NCBI GenBank assembly: GCA_014621425.1
Contig: JAANBB010000002.1
Span: 189,001-253,000 of the forward strand
Direction: 5' to 3'
Source: Cylindrodendrum hubeiense
Lineage: Eukaryota > Ascomycota > Sordariomycetes > Hypocreales > Nectriaceae
DNA: 64,000 nucleotides
Shown here: positions 11,081 to 21,568 of the stretch, in pieces
Position numbering within the stretch: the stretch's first letter is position 1
How the letters are laid out: every line of letters starts with the position of its first letter
Program-made: the position numbers and the translations under genes
The notes under the pieces: generated by a model
The model's database searches: none
Seen by the model: only the letters and a program-made list of their open reading frames with translations
What the model was told of the DNA's origin: nothing

Positions 11081-12324
11081 GCCGATAAACGAGGACTGAG
11101 AATGGAATTGACGGATATATAGAAAGTAAGAGGTTTCACGTTTGGAATATCATGATATAGATTTAGAATACGCGACCATTTTGCTATTGGAAATTTCTCT
11201 CCCTTACTTTAGTCTTTAACGAGAGCAACGCTTGCGATGAAAAGGAACTACCTCCACAGAAGATCCCACAGCTCTGTGAACAATATTCAGACCTAATCCA
11301 CCCTTCTACCATTGCGTTTAAAACCACTAGCTTCCCTTACTCCGTACAGTTCCCCAACTGTGGGCGTTTGTTAGGTTGTCTCAAGGCGCTGGTGGCCCTC
11401 GCGAGGTAAGAAAATATGCAGCCTCTCTTTAAGGTAAGGAATGAAGAAATTAAGAGTGCTAACAGTTGAGATGCCAGACCTACTACTCTGGCTGTAGTGA
11501 CTAGCCCTTTCAAAGAAGAAAAGCCTGGCAGAGTCTGGGCTGCTTCCGAGCTTCTGTCAAGCCTGAATATGAGATGAGAGCCAGGGCCTGTGCTTGAATT
11601 ATGCACGTGAACAGTCCCGCCGCCCCTGCAGCCTATTGTAGCGGCGCAGAAGCAAGATAAGGCAGATGGGGTACGCGGCGCGTGTGATCGGAAACTGAAG
11701 CGGTGTATGGGAAATACAACGCCATGCCCATCAAGACTGCTCCTCACTTGGAATCGGTCTATGGTTACGCCGTGAACCTGGCAGCTGATGCGTGCCTCCA
11801 ATAAGAGCTCATTATCTCATGGGGAAGCCGCGTCAAAAATGAGATTGTAGCCGCACACGCCGTCCAATCACACGGCATAGCACAAGGCTGCCTTGTTGCC
11901 GCCGTCAACAGCCAATCAGCAGCTGAAGCGCAGAGTCGGCGAGTGGATCCCCCGGACTCGATGTGTGGGAGCTGTGGACCACCGCTTCGACGATGCCTTT
12001 GTACCTCCGTATCAGCCGAGGATTGAAGACAACTACTAAGCGTCTCGCAGAATGCTGGACCAGTACAATTTACTGTTTCAAAGGTACATCAATCGAGCCA
12101 CATTGCTTCTTTCTCGTTGACCTTGATAATATATTCATTTGATCATCTCCTCGCTATACATAGCCAGATAACCCGCGAGTAATTGCCCGTCACTTTATTG
12201 CTACAACAATCATTCTGCATGTACTCTGAACGATCTGCTCTGAAGACAACATTGAGTCACCACCCCTTTTATGTGCGAACCAAATCCTTGCCGCTGCCTT
12301 GATTCCTCCCAGCCAGTTGACGGC
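11081..12324. other. Spacer, nothing recognised
   Basis: A 154-codon minus-strand frame (11337-11801) has no family likeness and a composition like random G+C-rich DNA. The final 300 bases form the promoter side of the following oxidoreductase gene. Confidence 0.45.
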
Positions 12325-13485
12325 ATGTCGAAGACAATTGTCATCCTCGGCGCGGGCCTGGCAGGTCTGCCTGCAGCCCACTACATTCTCAAGCATTTAG
12401 CTACCAAGCTGGACTTGAAAGTCTTGCTCGTCTCACCGGCCGAGGACTACTACTGGACGCTCGGTACCCTCAGAGTCGTGGTTCCAGACCAAATGGGCGA
12501 GGACAAGATCTTCTATTCCATCCCAAAGATTTTTCACAAGTATCCGCCTGCAAATTTTGAGTTTGTCCATGGCAGAGCCGAGACCTGGGACCCAGAGACA
12601 AACTCGGTGCTCGTTGCCATGAACGACGGCACTTCGCGAACAATCAACTACCACACAATTATCGTGGCTACAGGGAGCTCAGCAAAAGGCGGGATGCCCT
12701 GGAAGTTAGTCGGAGACAGCTCACAGACCCATGCGGCAATCGCAAAACTCCGAGATCAAGTCAAAAATGCGCATTCAATCGTCGTGGGCGGCGCTGGAGC
12801 CACTGGTGTCGAGTTCGCCGGCGAGCTTGGTTCCGCCTACGCCAAAACGGGAGAGAAAACCGTGACCATCATCACCAACGAGTCATCGGTTCTAGAGAAT
12901 AGAATGAATGGAGGTCTGCGAAAGCGAACGCAAAAGAATCTGGAGAAGTTGAAGATAAAAGTCATTACCAACACCAAAGTCACGAATGTCACCGAGGACG
13001 AGACGGGGAGCACGACTGTCGAGTTGACAAGGAGCGACGGCACTGTTGAAACGGTCCAAACCGACTTGTTCGTGCCGACATGGGGCTTGAGTTTCAATTC
13101 CGACTTTGCACCGGCTGACATGCGGCTGCCCAACGGGCGTCTCAAGGTCACTGAAACTATGCAGGCGCATGGCTACGACAATGCTTTCATCGTCGGCGAC
13201 GTAGCCGATTGCGAGCCCGGGCAGATAGCCTATGCTGAGGCCCAAGTGAAGCACGTTATGAAGGCGCTGGAGCAATACCTCTCAGGAGGGAAGATGCCAA
13301 AGTACATACGAAATCCAATGGTTGGACAGTTACTTTCGATTGGCCAGGATTATGGTGCTGGCCAAATGGGGAATTGGCAGATATGGGGCTGGTTCGCGTG
13401 GTATTTCAAGTCAAGGTATTTGGGGACTGATTATGCTCCGGCCTGTGCCAATGGGGAAAGATTCGTCATTTTCGGGTCAATTTGA
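12325..13485 (+). CDS. AIF/FSP1-like FAD-dependent NAD(P)H oxidoreductase
   Basis: An intronless gene of 386 residues with the two-dinucleotide pyridine nucleotide-disulfide reductase fold and no redox cysteine pair. FAD site: IVILGAGLAGLPAAH at the N-terminus. Mid ATG-type motif: IIVATGSSAKGG. NAD(P)H Rossmann: IVVGGAGATGVEFAGE (about 155-170). Second FAD motif: FIVGDVADCEPGQ. Length and motifs match fungal AMID/FSP1 (AIFM2)-like proteins, which in animals reduce quinones at membranes; here the substrate is unknown. The C-terminal WQIWGWFAWYFKSRYLGTDY could sit at a membrane. The ATG at 12325 gives the usual start MSKTIVILGAG; an in-frame upstream ATG at 12271 adds 18 residues unlike the family. 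Confidence 0.9.
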   Translation: MSKTIVILGAGLAGLPAAHYILKHLATKLDLKVLLVSPAEDYYWTLGTLRVVVPDQMGEDKIFYSIPKIFHKYPPANFEFVHGRAETWDPETNSVLVAMNDGTSRTINYHTIIVATGSSAKGGMPWKLVGDSSQTHAAIAKLRDQVKNAHSIVVGGAGATGVEFAGELGSAYAKTGEKTVTIITNESSVLENRMNGGLRKRTQKNLEKLKIKVITNTKVTNVTEDETGSTTVELTRSDGTVETVQTDLFVPTWGLSFNSDFAPADMRLPNGRLKVTETMQAHGYDNAFIVGDVADCEPGQIAYAEAQVKHVMKALEQYLSGGKMPKYIRNPMVGQLLSIGQDYGAGQMGNWQIWGWFAWYFKSRYLGTDYAPACANGERFVIFGSI

Positions 13486-13630
13486 TCAACGTCCTCCATG
13501 GTTCGGTTTGTCCCTTTATTCGTCTCTCTAGCACTTCTTGGTAAATAGAAGTCCCTAGAGGCTTCTAATAATATGATATTGTCTTTCATATCTTAGTACC
13601 AGAACATGATCGAGGTGGGTACGTAGGTTT

Positions 13631-15398
13631 CTAAATTAGCAGGATATCAGATGCATGAACAACGCAATCCTTCCACGTGAACTCTGGCATCATCTTTCTT
13701 GTACTCCAAACCTGTTCCAAACCCGAAATAAATCTATGGCGACTTTGAAGGGCAGAGTGCAGGATGAGTTTAGAAGAAAAAATGTCTCGGAAGAACTGCT
13801 CGTCGTTTGACCCTGCGACAGACGCAATGACAAAAAGGGGGCAGATAAATGCTAATAGAACTGCTGGTGGTGTCTCGGGTTGAACAATTCTCATAGTTGT
13901 AGCAATGTAAGTGTTCAACACTTTGAGGTTTTGAAACCCTTGATCCACCAAGTGGAGGTACACGGATGCCATGATAGCAAACATATACGTGATGACTGTC
14001 TGAGGATTTGACTTGACATTTAGTCGTGCCATTATGTCTAACCCAGAAATATCAAGGCCATCGAAATCACCTTGCACAATACCATGGCGAATCTGTGCGT
14101 TGATATCGTGCATGGTCTCGCTGAACTTGGCATAATCGAAGTTTCCTTCTTGCAATGCTTGGCACTTTTGATGGTGTAACGTCGCGATGCGACCAATCTC
14201 AGCCATGACCCAGTGTTCGCAACCCATCATGATTTCGAACTGCGATCTTGAATCAGGTTGACGTATGATGTGATGGAAAGGAAGCAGGAGTGGCGCCGTT
14301 CCCATCGTTACTGAGGAGATAATATCCAGCCACATCATTGATCCGTCTAAGAATCTGAAGTTGGTGACCTCTTCTACAACGGTGGGGTCTTCCTCTAGAG
14401 GTAAATGACCCTCACACAACATTGCTCTTGAGCTTTCTGACAGGCCGACGCCGACTAAGTTCCTCAAGTGAACTTTCTGAGCTATCTTCAACAGCACAAT
14501 CAGGTGTGAGTACCACGCGTTGCTGGGGCTCGTGAGAAGCTAATTAAAGGATTTCAGTACAACAGAATTTGCAATTTGCGAAATGGATTCTCACCTCTAA
14601 GAATAACAGCTGGATTATTGAGGCGGCGACGGATATTTTGTTCCTTGGACAGTCATTCGCCGCAGACTGATGGACCAGTTTCATACATAATCCAAGGTGA
14701 GTTTCTTGCTGGGCCAAGTTGGCGGCTTGGGATCCACGGCTCATTCTGCCAGCCCCGATCGCTCCGCGATGGTATGCGCTGATAGCAAGGACAGCGTGGT
14801 AGAGCGGCTTTCCACGAAATAATTGAGCGAGTAGCCAACCCCGCCCTCCTTCAGCGATTCCGGGGTTGTACAGTGGGTACTCTAACGGTAATACTTCGTC
14901 GAGGAAATGCATCAACAGCACGAATTCTTCCGCGGGGATGGCGGATGCAGCTACATCTTTATAAGGGCCAAAGTTACCACCATCATCTTGCGAGGAGGCA
15001 TGGTCTGGCAGAGTCGTACCATGATCTTCTCGGCTGGACTGATGTCGTGAGGATGAGCTTTCTTCGGAATCATATGGCGGCTTCGGTGCTAATGTGGCAA
15101 CTTTACGCCGCTGAATTGGCATCCCTGATGCGATCTTTCGCCTTGAAGTTTGCTTCACAATCTCCCTTATTCTCTTGGTAATCAATTGTTTCGTCTCAAC
15201 GTCATCCATCCAGTTGGGTCTGGGGCCGAAGCCGTAGCAGGTGATGGATAACGATTCGCATGTGCCGCAGCAAGGCTGAAGTTCGTCACATTTCTTCTTG
15301 CGCAGGCGGCAGGTCCAACAGCCCTGCTTACTTCGAAGTCGGACGCTCATGGATGTGGAAGTCGGCGTGATTATGTGTTGCGAAGGACAGGTTGACAA
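13631..15398 (-). CDS. Zn2Cys6 transcription factor (fungal TF domain 2 type)
   Basis: Two exons on the minus strand, 15398-14595 and 14539-13631, with a 55-nt intron (GTGAGA to TTAG), give 570 residues. The zinc cluster is near the N-terminus: C-x2-C-x6-C-x6-C-x2-C-x6-C in CWTCRLRKKKC...CGTC...C, followed by FGPRPNWMDD, as in regulators whose long helical second part is the fungal-specific domain 2. That part reads EEFVLLMHFLDEVLPLEYPLY and ends with a helical region (FTWKDCVVHASDILLI). It binds DNA in the nucleus; the targets are unknown. An internal Met at residue 17 could also be the start. The gene is convergent with the FAD oxidoreductase (145 bp between stops), so co-regulation is not implied. 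Confidence 0.9.
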
Positions 15399-15785
15399 CT
15401 GCGCTACTCAAGCAAGGTGTCAATCACTGTTGTTGGGATATTTAACCGGTATAAAGCCGGGTTTCATGTCTGATCGAACCGATAAATGTGAGTATGTCAG
15501 CGATCTTTTGCCGGCCGCATCTCACTTGAAACTCCAAAACTCGGCTCACATAGATTCCGGTTCAGAGGACGCACACAATGGTGAGGAAGAAACGTCTGTC
15601 GCATGTACGGTCTGCATTATATATCACACAATCCAATCATATAGCTATGCCAAATCTGCTCAGGTGATTGTAAAGATTCCGTAACATACTAATAGGTGAC
15701 AATTTGTTCCCAACCAAACTTCATGTAGCCACCCAGCGTTGTACCCTTCAGTAGATCATCCACACAGTTCCAGTCACTCAGTGTC
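15399..15785. other. Spacer between two minus-strand genes
   Basis: It contains the promoter of the Zn2Cys6 gene and the 3' end of the membrane-protein gene. No gene was seen. Confidence 0.5.
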
Positions 15786-17336
15786 CTACTCGCATTCTGC
15801 AACCGGGATATTCTGTTTCTCCTTGATCTCTTCATCACCATCCACAGCCACATATCCACCCTGATCGGGTTCTCCAGTCACATCGCATGGACCACACCGA
15901 ATCCGCACCAGACCAATAATGATAGCCAAGCTTCCAAAAACTAGGAAGATGCATGCCGCATCCAGGTTACATCCCCTGTACACTGCAGACCGCAGCCCAC
16001 TGTAGAATGGATGCCCTTCACGACCAAGCTTTGGGAGTCCTTCCCAGGAAGCAGCTTTCTCTGGACCAAACGGTTTCGTATCCTCTTTGATGAGTCCAAT
16101 CTTCAAGCCGCGGGCATCGTCCAGCACTGGAGATGCCCAGCCCGCCATCACAGCCTGAAGGAGGAAGGTTACTCCATCGTTGACATCCGACTCTTCCAGG
16201 CCCATCATGGTATCCACCCAGGTCCAGATATGAGGTAGAGATCCATGCTTGGAGTCAGTGGTGAGTGGATTGCTGTCAACGGATAAAATTTCCGCATCAA
16301 AAGCCGATGCGCAGTCACCGTGGTCGATGTAGTTAACTTCTCTCGCAACCATGGCAACAGCGTAAGAGATGTTGTAGGTGACACGGCGGACGACAGGCGC
16401 GCTCTTGGAGGCGCCCTCGCTCTTGTCGTCATCGCTGAGCCAAGATCCATCCCGCGCCCATTGAATCTGGACGTTGCCCGGCTGAACAATGCGGTAGTCA
16501 ACCACAGCGCGATACTGCCCGTCGTCTTCGGCAAACCAGTATCTGTTTGATGTTCGTGCCCGCATCCACCCGTCATGATCCCTTGTCATCTCGAAAGGCC
16601 CTTCATCATTCGTCAAATTGGCAACCATGACAATTTCTCTACTGGAAAGTACCCCGAGGTCCAGGCTGAGACTTTCCGAGATAGCCTGACAATCCAAAGT
16701 CCCCACCATTACAGCTTGCGAGGGAGGGTCTCCTGGTCCCTGGGGTAGATCCAGCTGTGCAACAAAGTATTTGTCTTGGTTATTCCACCCCTCGTCTATG
16801 GCCCATGGGCCGAGGAACGTGTTGTCGACCTCAAGTGGAGGAAGGGGGGAGAGTTTCAATAACCTCGGATCAATGACAATATTTGACCAAACATTGATTT
16901 CAACCAGGCCAAACTGGTATCCAACTGCAGCAGCAAAACACAGTATTGGAAATATGTATTGTATTATGAAGAGAATCGTCCGTCTGGTGGCCGTGTCGGT
17001 ATGCGGGCTATCGTCGAGTCCAACGTCACATCGTTTCCGAGTGCAGCGACAGGCGGACAGGTGGATGTATGCTTGGGTGAACCCATACCAAAGAAGTGCA
17101 GAGCTGACGGTGATAGTGGTGACCCAAACGTACATACTGTGATATGCAAGAACACGGAACATGCGGTCGGACTCGTGCGTGAAGGGCGTTTCTGACGCCG
17201 TCTCGATATCTTCAGGGTTGGGACCGAGGGAAGCGTTGAGGCCGACGAAGACCAAGATCCCGCCCCCTCCGAAGAGTGCGGTGAGCGAGGCGAGCCCGAG
17301 GCGCCGGACGCGCATGAAGAAGTTGGGTTGAGACAT
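15786..17336 (-). CDS. Unrecognised membrane protein, about four helices
   Basis: A single exon of 516 residues. Three hydrophobic helices lie in the first 150 residues (LASLTALFGGGGILVFVGL; YVWVTTITVSSALLWYGF; FIIQYIFPILCFAAAVGYQF). A long polar domain of about 300 residues follows, then one helix near the C-terminus (CIFLVFGSLAIIIGLVRI) and an acidic tail. The polar part has potential N-glycosylation sites (NLTND, NISY) and several Cys, which fits an extracellular or luminal domain held between membrane anchors. I do not recognise the family. No introns or frame damage were seen. Confidence 0.75.
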   Translation of the reverse strand: MSQPNFFMRVRRLGLASLTALFGGGGILVFVGLNASLGPNPEDIETASETPFTHESDRMFRVLAYHSMYVWVTTITVSSALLWYGFTQAYIHLSACRCTRKRCDVGLDDSPHTDTATRRTILFIIQYIFPILCFAAAVGYQFGLVEINVWSNIVIDPRLLKLSPLPPLEVDNTFLGPWAIDEGWNNQDKYFVAQLDLPQGPGDPPSQAVMVGTLDCQAISESLSLDLGVLSSREIVMVANLTNDEGPFEMTRDHDGWMRARTSNRYWFAEDDGQYRAVVDYRIVQPGNVQIQWARDGSWLSDDDKSEGASKSAPVVRRVTYNISYAVAMVAREVNYIDHGDCASAFDAEILSVDSNPLTTDSKHGSLPHIWTWVDTMMGLEESDVNDGVTFLLQAVMAGWASPVLDDARGLKIGLIKEDTKPFGPEKAASWEGLPKLGREGHPFYSGLRSAVYRGCNLDAACIFLVFGSLAIIIGLVRIRCGPCDVTGEPDQGGYVAVDGDEEIKEKQNIPVAECE

Positions 17337-18747
17337 GGCCTCGAAGTTGAATGCTCAGAAGTGAGCCTCCTGGAATTATTGAAGTAAAACCACAAGGAGA
17401 AGACGAGTAATTGTGTTCTAGTATCCTTGACACCGCTTCTGCCTGTTGTATTGATCGCCGCCCCAAATCGGAGCAGATGTCACATGAGAATATTCATTGG
17501 AGGAACTAATATAGCGTGTACGAGTCGTTGAAGGGCTGATCCAATTGGCGTGCGGGAGGCGTTCCAGAAGTGCAGAAATAAATACGAACGCTATCAGCCA
17601 CAAGCCACCTCCTCCCCATCGACTCCATACCGCTGTGTTGATTGAGCAGCTTTCACAAGCGAGTTCAGCTGGCTTTGTTTGTGGTCATTCACCCGGTGTC
17701 CTAGCTTGTGGTGCGCTGAGTCGCAACATGCATACGCCTAGTACACTTTGGGATGGGGTCCCGTTGTATGGCTGTCTCTATGCAATCTCTCAGCCTCGGC
17801 TTCATGGAACAGATCAGGTGCAAATTTGTGTCACCTATCATTGGTAACTCGGGGAATTGGGCAGCCCTTTTGCTATATATACTAGATATTCTAGCCTGTT
17901 CAGGTCGCAGATATTGGGCTGCATTTCAGGTTACGTGCTAGGCAGCATACAATGCCTTGTCAATACGTAACGGGCTGAACAAACCTTCGCAGTGACCTAC
18001 CGTAAAAATGCCTCAATATTATTACACCAGGTTGTGGTATCCATGCGACATCGTCGCGATTTGGATATCATTGATGAGATGGTGCTTCTACTTGCGTTTT
18101 TCAACTTTCTCGTCTTACTCTAATATTTGAAAAGCCATAAGGTCTAAAATGTTGCATAATGGTCTGTTGTTATCTGCTGACCTAAATCTACCTGTGGGAA
18201 GTTGGTGCAGCTGCGAAGTAACAGATAGCAATTCGCAGCCATCTTCAAAGAGGAAGCCAGTAGCTAATGCCGGTGCTAAGCAGATCCACGCTCATAACCC
18301 TACCCGTTTAAGCACCGTCTCGGCAAATAATGTGTAATTGAAACCTGCGGTAGTCGTGGTCTTCATCGTAAGGCAAACAAGTCTGGTTGACTGGTGCTCA
18401 GAACTATAATAGCTGCGTGGTCGACTTTGTGAGAATTCATCCCATCCTGTTACATCAAGTACTGAGCGCTTGGACTGACGCATGTCATTTTCGATAGCGG
18501 GTGCCGAGTCTTAATATTTCGAAATGTAAATAGCACAGAGCATTTCACTTCGTTTTATTTCACGATAAAGCGAGTCGGTTGAAGGTGGATGAGTTACGAA
18601 CTGAAAATCTAAACACAGCGTCCATCACATGAGTTTAGATAGTGGACGTGTGGCGGCCGTGACTAACATAAGCTATGCTCAGACTTTCCTCCGCTATTAA
18701 TTAATCCTTCCCATTGGCTTATTGACTCTCCGTGGGAGATGTTTTCC
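17337..18747. other. Spacer, nothing recognised
   Basis: Short frames on both strands have no likeness to known proteins. It includes the upstream region of the membrane-protein gene (17337 onwards) and the 3' side of the aldo/keto reductase. Confidence 0.5.
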
Positions 18748-19914
18748 TCACTGTTGAGCAGGCTTTATTGGCTTTGGCTGCTCAACCCAGTCAATATTGG
18801 TAGATACACTCGTCAGCCAAACATCACCAGGCCCATGGGGAACCTCCGGAATAGTATCATCATCGCCGAAGAGTGTTCCGCTGAGGAAGGTGTGAGGGAA
18901 CCCGGGGTCGAAGTTGTAAACCTTCTCAATCTGCGCCATTTCCTCCTCGTCCAAACTAATACTCAACGCTTCGATGTTGCTCTTGAGGTGCTCCAGTGTT
19001 CTGCATCCGACAAGGGGAAAGACGTAGGGTGCCTTATTCTGGATATACGCCATGGCAACACTGGTGAGTTTCGTGCTCTTCTTGTTGCTGAGTTCCTCAA
19101 GCACCTTAGAGACGGCCTTCTCGACCTGCTTGGGCTTTGACTTGCGGCCGGGGTTGTTGACTTCGCGCTCCTTGAAAGCCGCCTCCGTCTGGAAGCGTCC
19201 TTGTCCAAGTGTGCCATACGGCAGCAATCCCATACCCTCATCCATGCACAGGGATAATGTCACGCTCGAATCGCGGATCGAAGCATTCCATAAGCCTTGA
19301 TAGACCACGAAAGGCGCGAGTCCATGGTCTCGTGCATACTGGTTTGCTTTCGCAACCACCCATGCTGGCGTGTCGGAGATTCCCAGGTAGTTGACCTTGC
19401 CAGACTCGACAAGGCTATTGTGGGTGCGCATTAGCTCGGGGATGGTGGTCGCGTAGTCCCACCAGTGGACATATAAAATGTCGATGTATGATGTCTGAAG
19501 ACGCTTCAGAGAGCTCTCCACGGATAGGCGCATTGACTTCGTGCCGTTTCCGCAGAAGTTTGCCTGCACCTTTTGATTCAGGTGTGGAACAAAAGAGCCT
19601 GAGTATTTGGTTGCCAACACAATTTCGTCACGATTATTGCGTGAGGACAACCATTCGCCCAGCCAGGTCTCGGATTCACCGTTTTGATATCCATTTGCGG
19701 TGTCGATAAAGTTGCCTCCTAGCTCCTTGAACGTATCGAGGATTTCGAAAGCCTTATCTTTGGAACATTCTCCCATGCGTGCCTTACCAGCGTCGCCAAA
19801 GCCCATGGCTCCAAGACATATCGGAGACACTCTGACTGCCGCCGATGGCGCAAGGAGCCGATAGCGACCAAGGGCGGACTTGGCTGGTGGTGCGGGGGGG
19901 AATGGTGGGGCCAT
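18748..19914 (-). CDS. Aldo/keto reductase, aryl-alcohol dehydrogenase type
   Basis: A single exon of 388 residues. It belongs to the AKR group that contains yeast AAD aryl-alcohol dehydrogenases and the norsolorinic acid reductase-like proteins of Aspergillus. The catalytic tetrad is visible: Asp71 and Tyr76 in DTANGY, Lys103 in ATKYSG, His150 in LYVHWWD. The NADPH-binding end appears as a VFPLVGCRTLEHLKSN segment. Known chemistry: NADPH-dependent reduction of aryl aldehydes or ketones in the cytosol. No polyketide gene lies nearby, so a link to aflatoxin-type chemistry is not supported. Intact. Confidence 0.93.
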   Translation of the reverse strand: MAPPFPPAPPAKSALGRYRLLAPSAAVRVSPICLGAMGFGDAGKARMGECSKDKAFEILDTFKELGGNFIDTANGYQNGESETWLGEWLSSRNNRDEIVLATKYSGSFVPHLNQKVQANFCGNGTKSMRLSVESSLKRLQTSYIDILYVHWWDYATTIPELMRTHNSLVESGKVNYLGISDTPAWVVAKANQYARDHGLAPFVVYQGLWNASIRDSSVTLSLCMDEGMGLLPYGTLGQGRFQTEAAFKEREVNNPGRKSKPKQVEKAVSKVLEELSNKKSTKLTSVAMAYIQNKAPYVFPLVGCRTLEHLKSNIEALSISLDEEEMAQIEKVYNFDPGFPHTFLSGTLFGDDDTIPEVPHGPGDVWLTSVSTNIDWVEQPKPIKPAQQ

Positions 19915-20005
19915 AGTAAAGAGCAGATAGTGATTTTTACTTCAAGGGTAAGTGTGGTTCTTAAATGACTGGTTGTGACGTAGGAGGCGATGAGATGTGT
20001 TGGAA

Positions 20006-20011
20006 TATATA
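20006..20011 (-). promoter_or_regulatory. TATA-like box of the aldo/keto reductase
   Basis: TATATA lies about 92 bp upstream of the start codon on the coding strand, a usual distance for fungal TATA boxes. Position only; not tested. Confidence 0.4.
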
Positions 20012-20769
20012 CCAAGGTGCCGCTAGCGGCAGCTTTATGTAGTAGTGAAGCATTCTTGTCCTACGGAGTTAGGTGTAAGTCCATCCGTGCTCGTCATTCC
20101 GAATGTTAATTCCGGGAATGTGATCAATTCTGAGACTATCAATGCCTGCTATGCAGTTGTTCATTACTGGGGCCAGCTTCATCTCACTGGCCGGGAGGTA
20201 GTCGGCCACTTGCAAATGTGGATGTCGCTCACGTCTCTGGGAACTAGTCGAGGGCTACTTGTACGGAGTAACGTCATCAGTATGCCGGGTCCTTGCTAAA
20301 GCGGGGTAAGGAATCAGCAGGTTGCATATGGCATTGTCGGCAAGTGTTATTTGGGTAGAGTCAACTTGTCGCTATCTAACCAGGTTAGCTAGTTACATAC
20401 GGTATGTCCTTGCCATCTTTCGCCGTGAGACGTTCCTGTTTGCTATTTCCAGCATGCAAAACCGGTCGTGATACAAAATCAGCGTGTAATCTCAATGCTC
20501 ACCACATGACGAGGCAAACTGCACAGCTTCATGGTCAGTGGTTTGTTAAGATCCCTCTTCTTCCGAAAACTATGGGACAATCACGCAACGTCAGCGAGTA
20601 CAGTTCCATGGCGTGGGCATACAATGTGGATGTGGCAACCTACCATTGATTGGACCGGCATGGTATTAAGATATCTCCACTCTGTCGATATTGGCCATGT
20701 GCGAGCACACTACTGCAACCTGCTGACAGGTGGGTCCTAAAATCGATAAGGAAGCGTGCACCAAGTGAT

Positions 20770-21090
20770 CAAGCCCGTCACCGGCTCCTTTCAATTATCA
20801 GTTAAATCTTTTGTCCCGCCATAGGGAACGAGGAAAGGCACTGTCCTCTCCTCCACACATATGGCGCTCAGTGGAGCTTCATTATTCTCTTCTGACTATA
20901 TGATCTCACATCTTTCAACATTCGTATCGTCAATTGCTTATTTGGTTGATGTGTCGTTATTATTCTATTACTCGGACTTTCGTCGTGACTGAATACGCTA
21001 CCCTACACAAACTTTTGGTGCTAGTGGGAGGGCGGGGTCAGTTTTGCCCGGTGACCGTTCTGCCCATCACAATATGGGTTATGTTATCGT
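20770..21090 (+). repeat. Dispersed degenerate repeat, copy 1
   Basis: Blocks occur in the same order as in copy 2: GCTCCTTTC, CATATGG, ATTCG..TTGTCAATT, GGTTGATGTGT, TTTCGTCG, CTACCCTA, a G-rich run, and GCCCATCA. The two copies are diverged by substitutions and small gaps. No open frame is shared. Confidence 0.6.
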
Positions 21091-21568
21091 ACAATGAGGT
21101 ATCTGAACGCAAGGCAATTGCAAAACAGAGAGTGCTATGTGCCGTCAGGAAAAATGCCTCTTCCTCCATCTCAAACGCCGCTCAAAATATTCATAAGCCG
21201 GTTCTAACCCCATCTAAACCAACACCCATTTTACAACTTGTACTGTCGCAATGGCCGTGCCCGCTGAAGTCTAACACTTGCCAAACTGGCCAGAGTGGAA
21301 CAGCTGGTGCTTGCCAAGCTTCCCAGAGAGCGGCCCATTTGGCCTCCTACAAATCTCAGGTTTTCCGATTCCGGCTGCGAGATGGTCCCTCGGAACACTG
21401 ACGATCATTAGAACGGTTCCTTCCTTCTTTTTGGGTATCGGCATTACCTTTTGATTGAATCCAGAACCTCTCAATCGTCCCACTGAGGAAACCCTGCTCG
21501 GCAAGAAGTCTCCTTTTCTTTTGCCAGTGCTTGTTTCTGACTTGAAGAGACATGATGCTCGATGATAG

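Larger units (their letters stand above)
19915..21568. other. Spacer containing one copy of a dispersed repeat
   Basis: The first 150 bases are the aldo/keto reductase promoter. A 155-codon plus frame (20934-21401) is not recognised and overlaps a minus frame of similar length; I do not call it. The stretch 20770-21090 resembles 29820-30140 and is listed as a repeat. Confidence 0.5.

Noticed and set aside
11337..11801. 154-codon minus-strand frame
   Set aside because: No domain, no splice partner and a random composition; may be non-coding.
20934..21401. 155-codon plus frame
   Set aside because: Starts inside the dispersed repeat, overlaps a minus frame of equal length and has no recognisable content.
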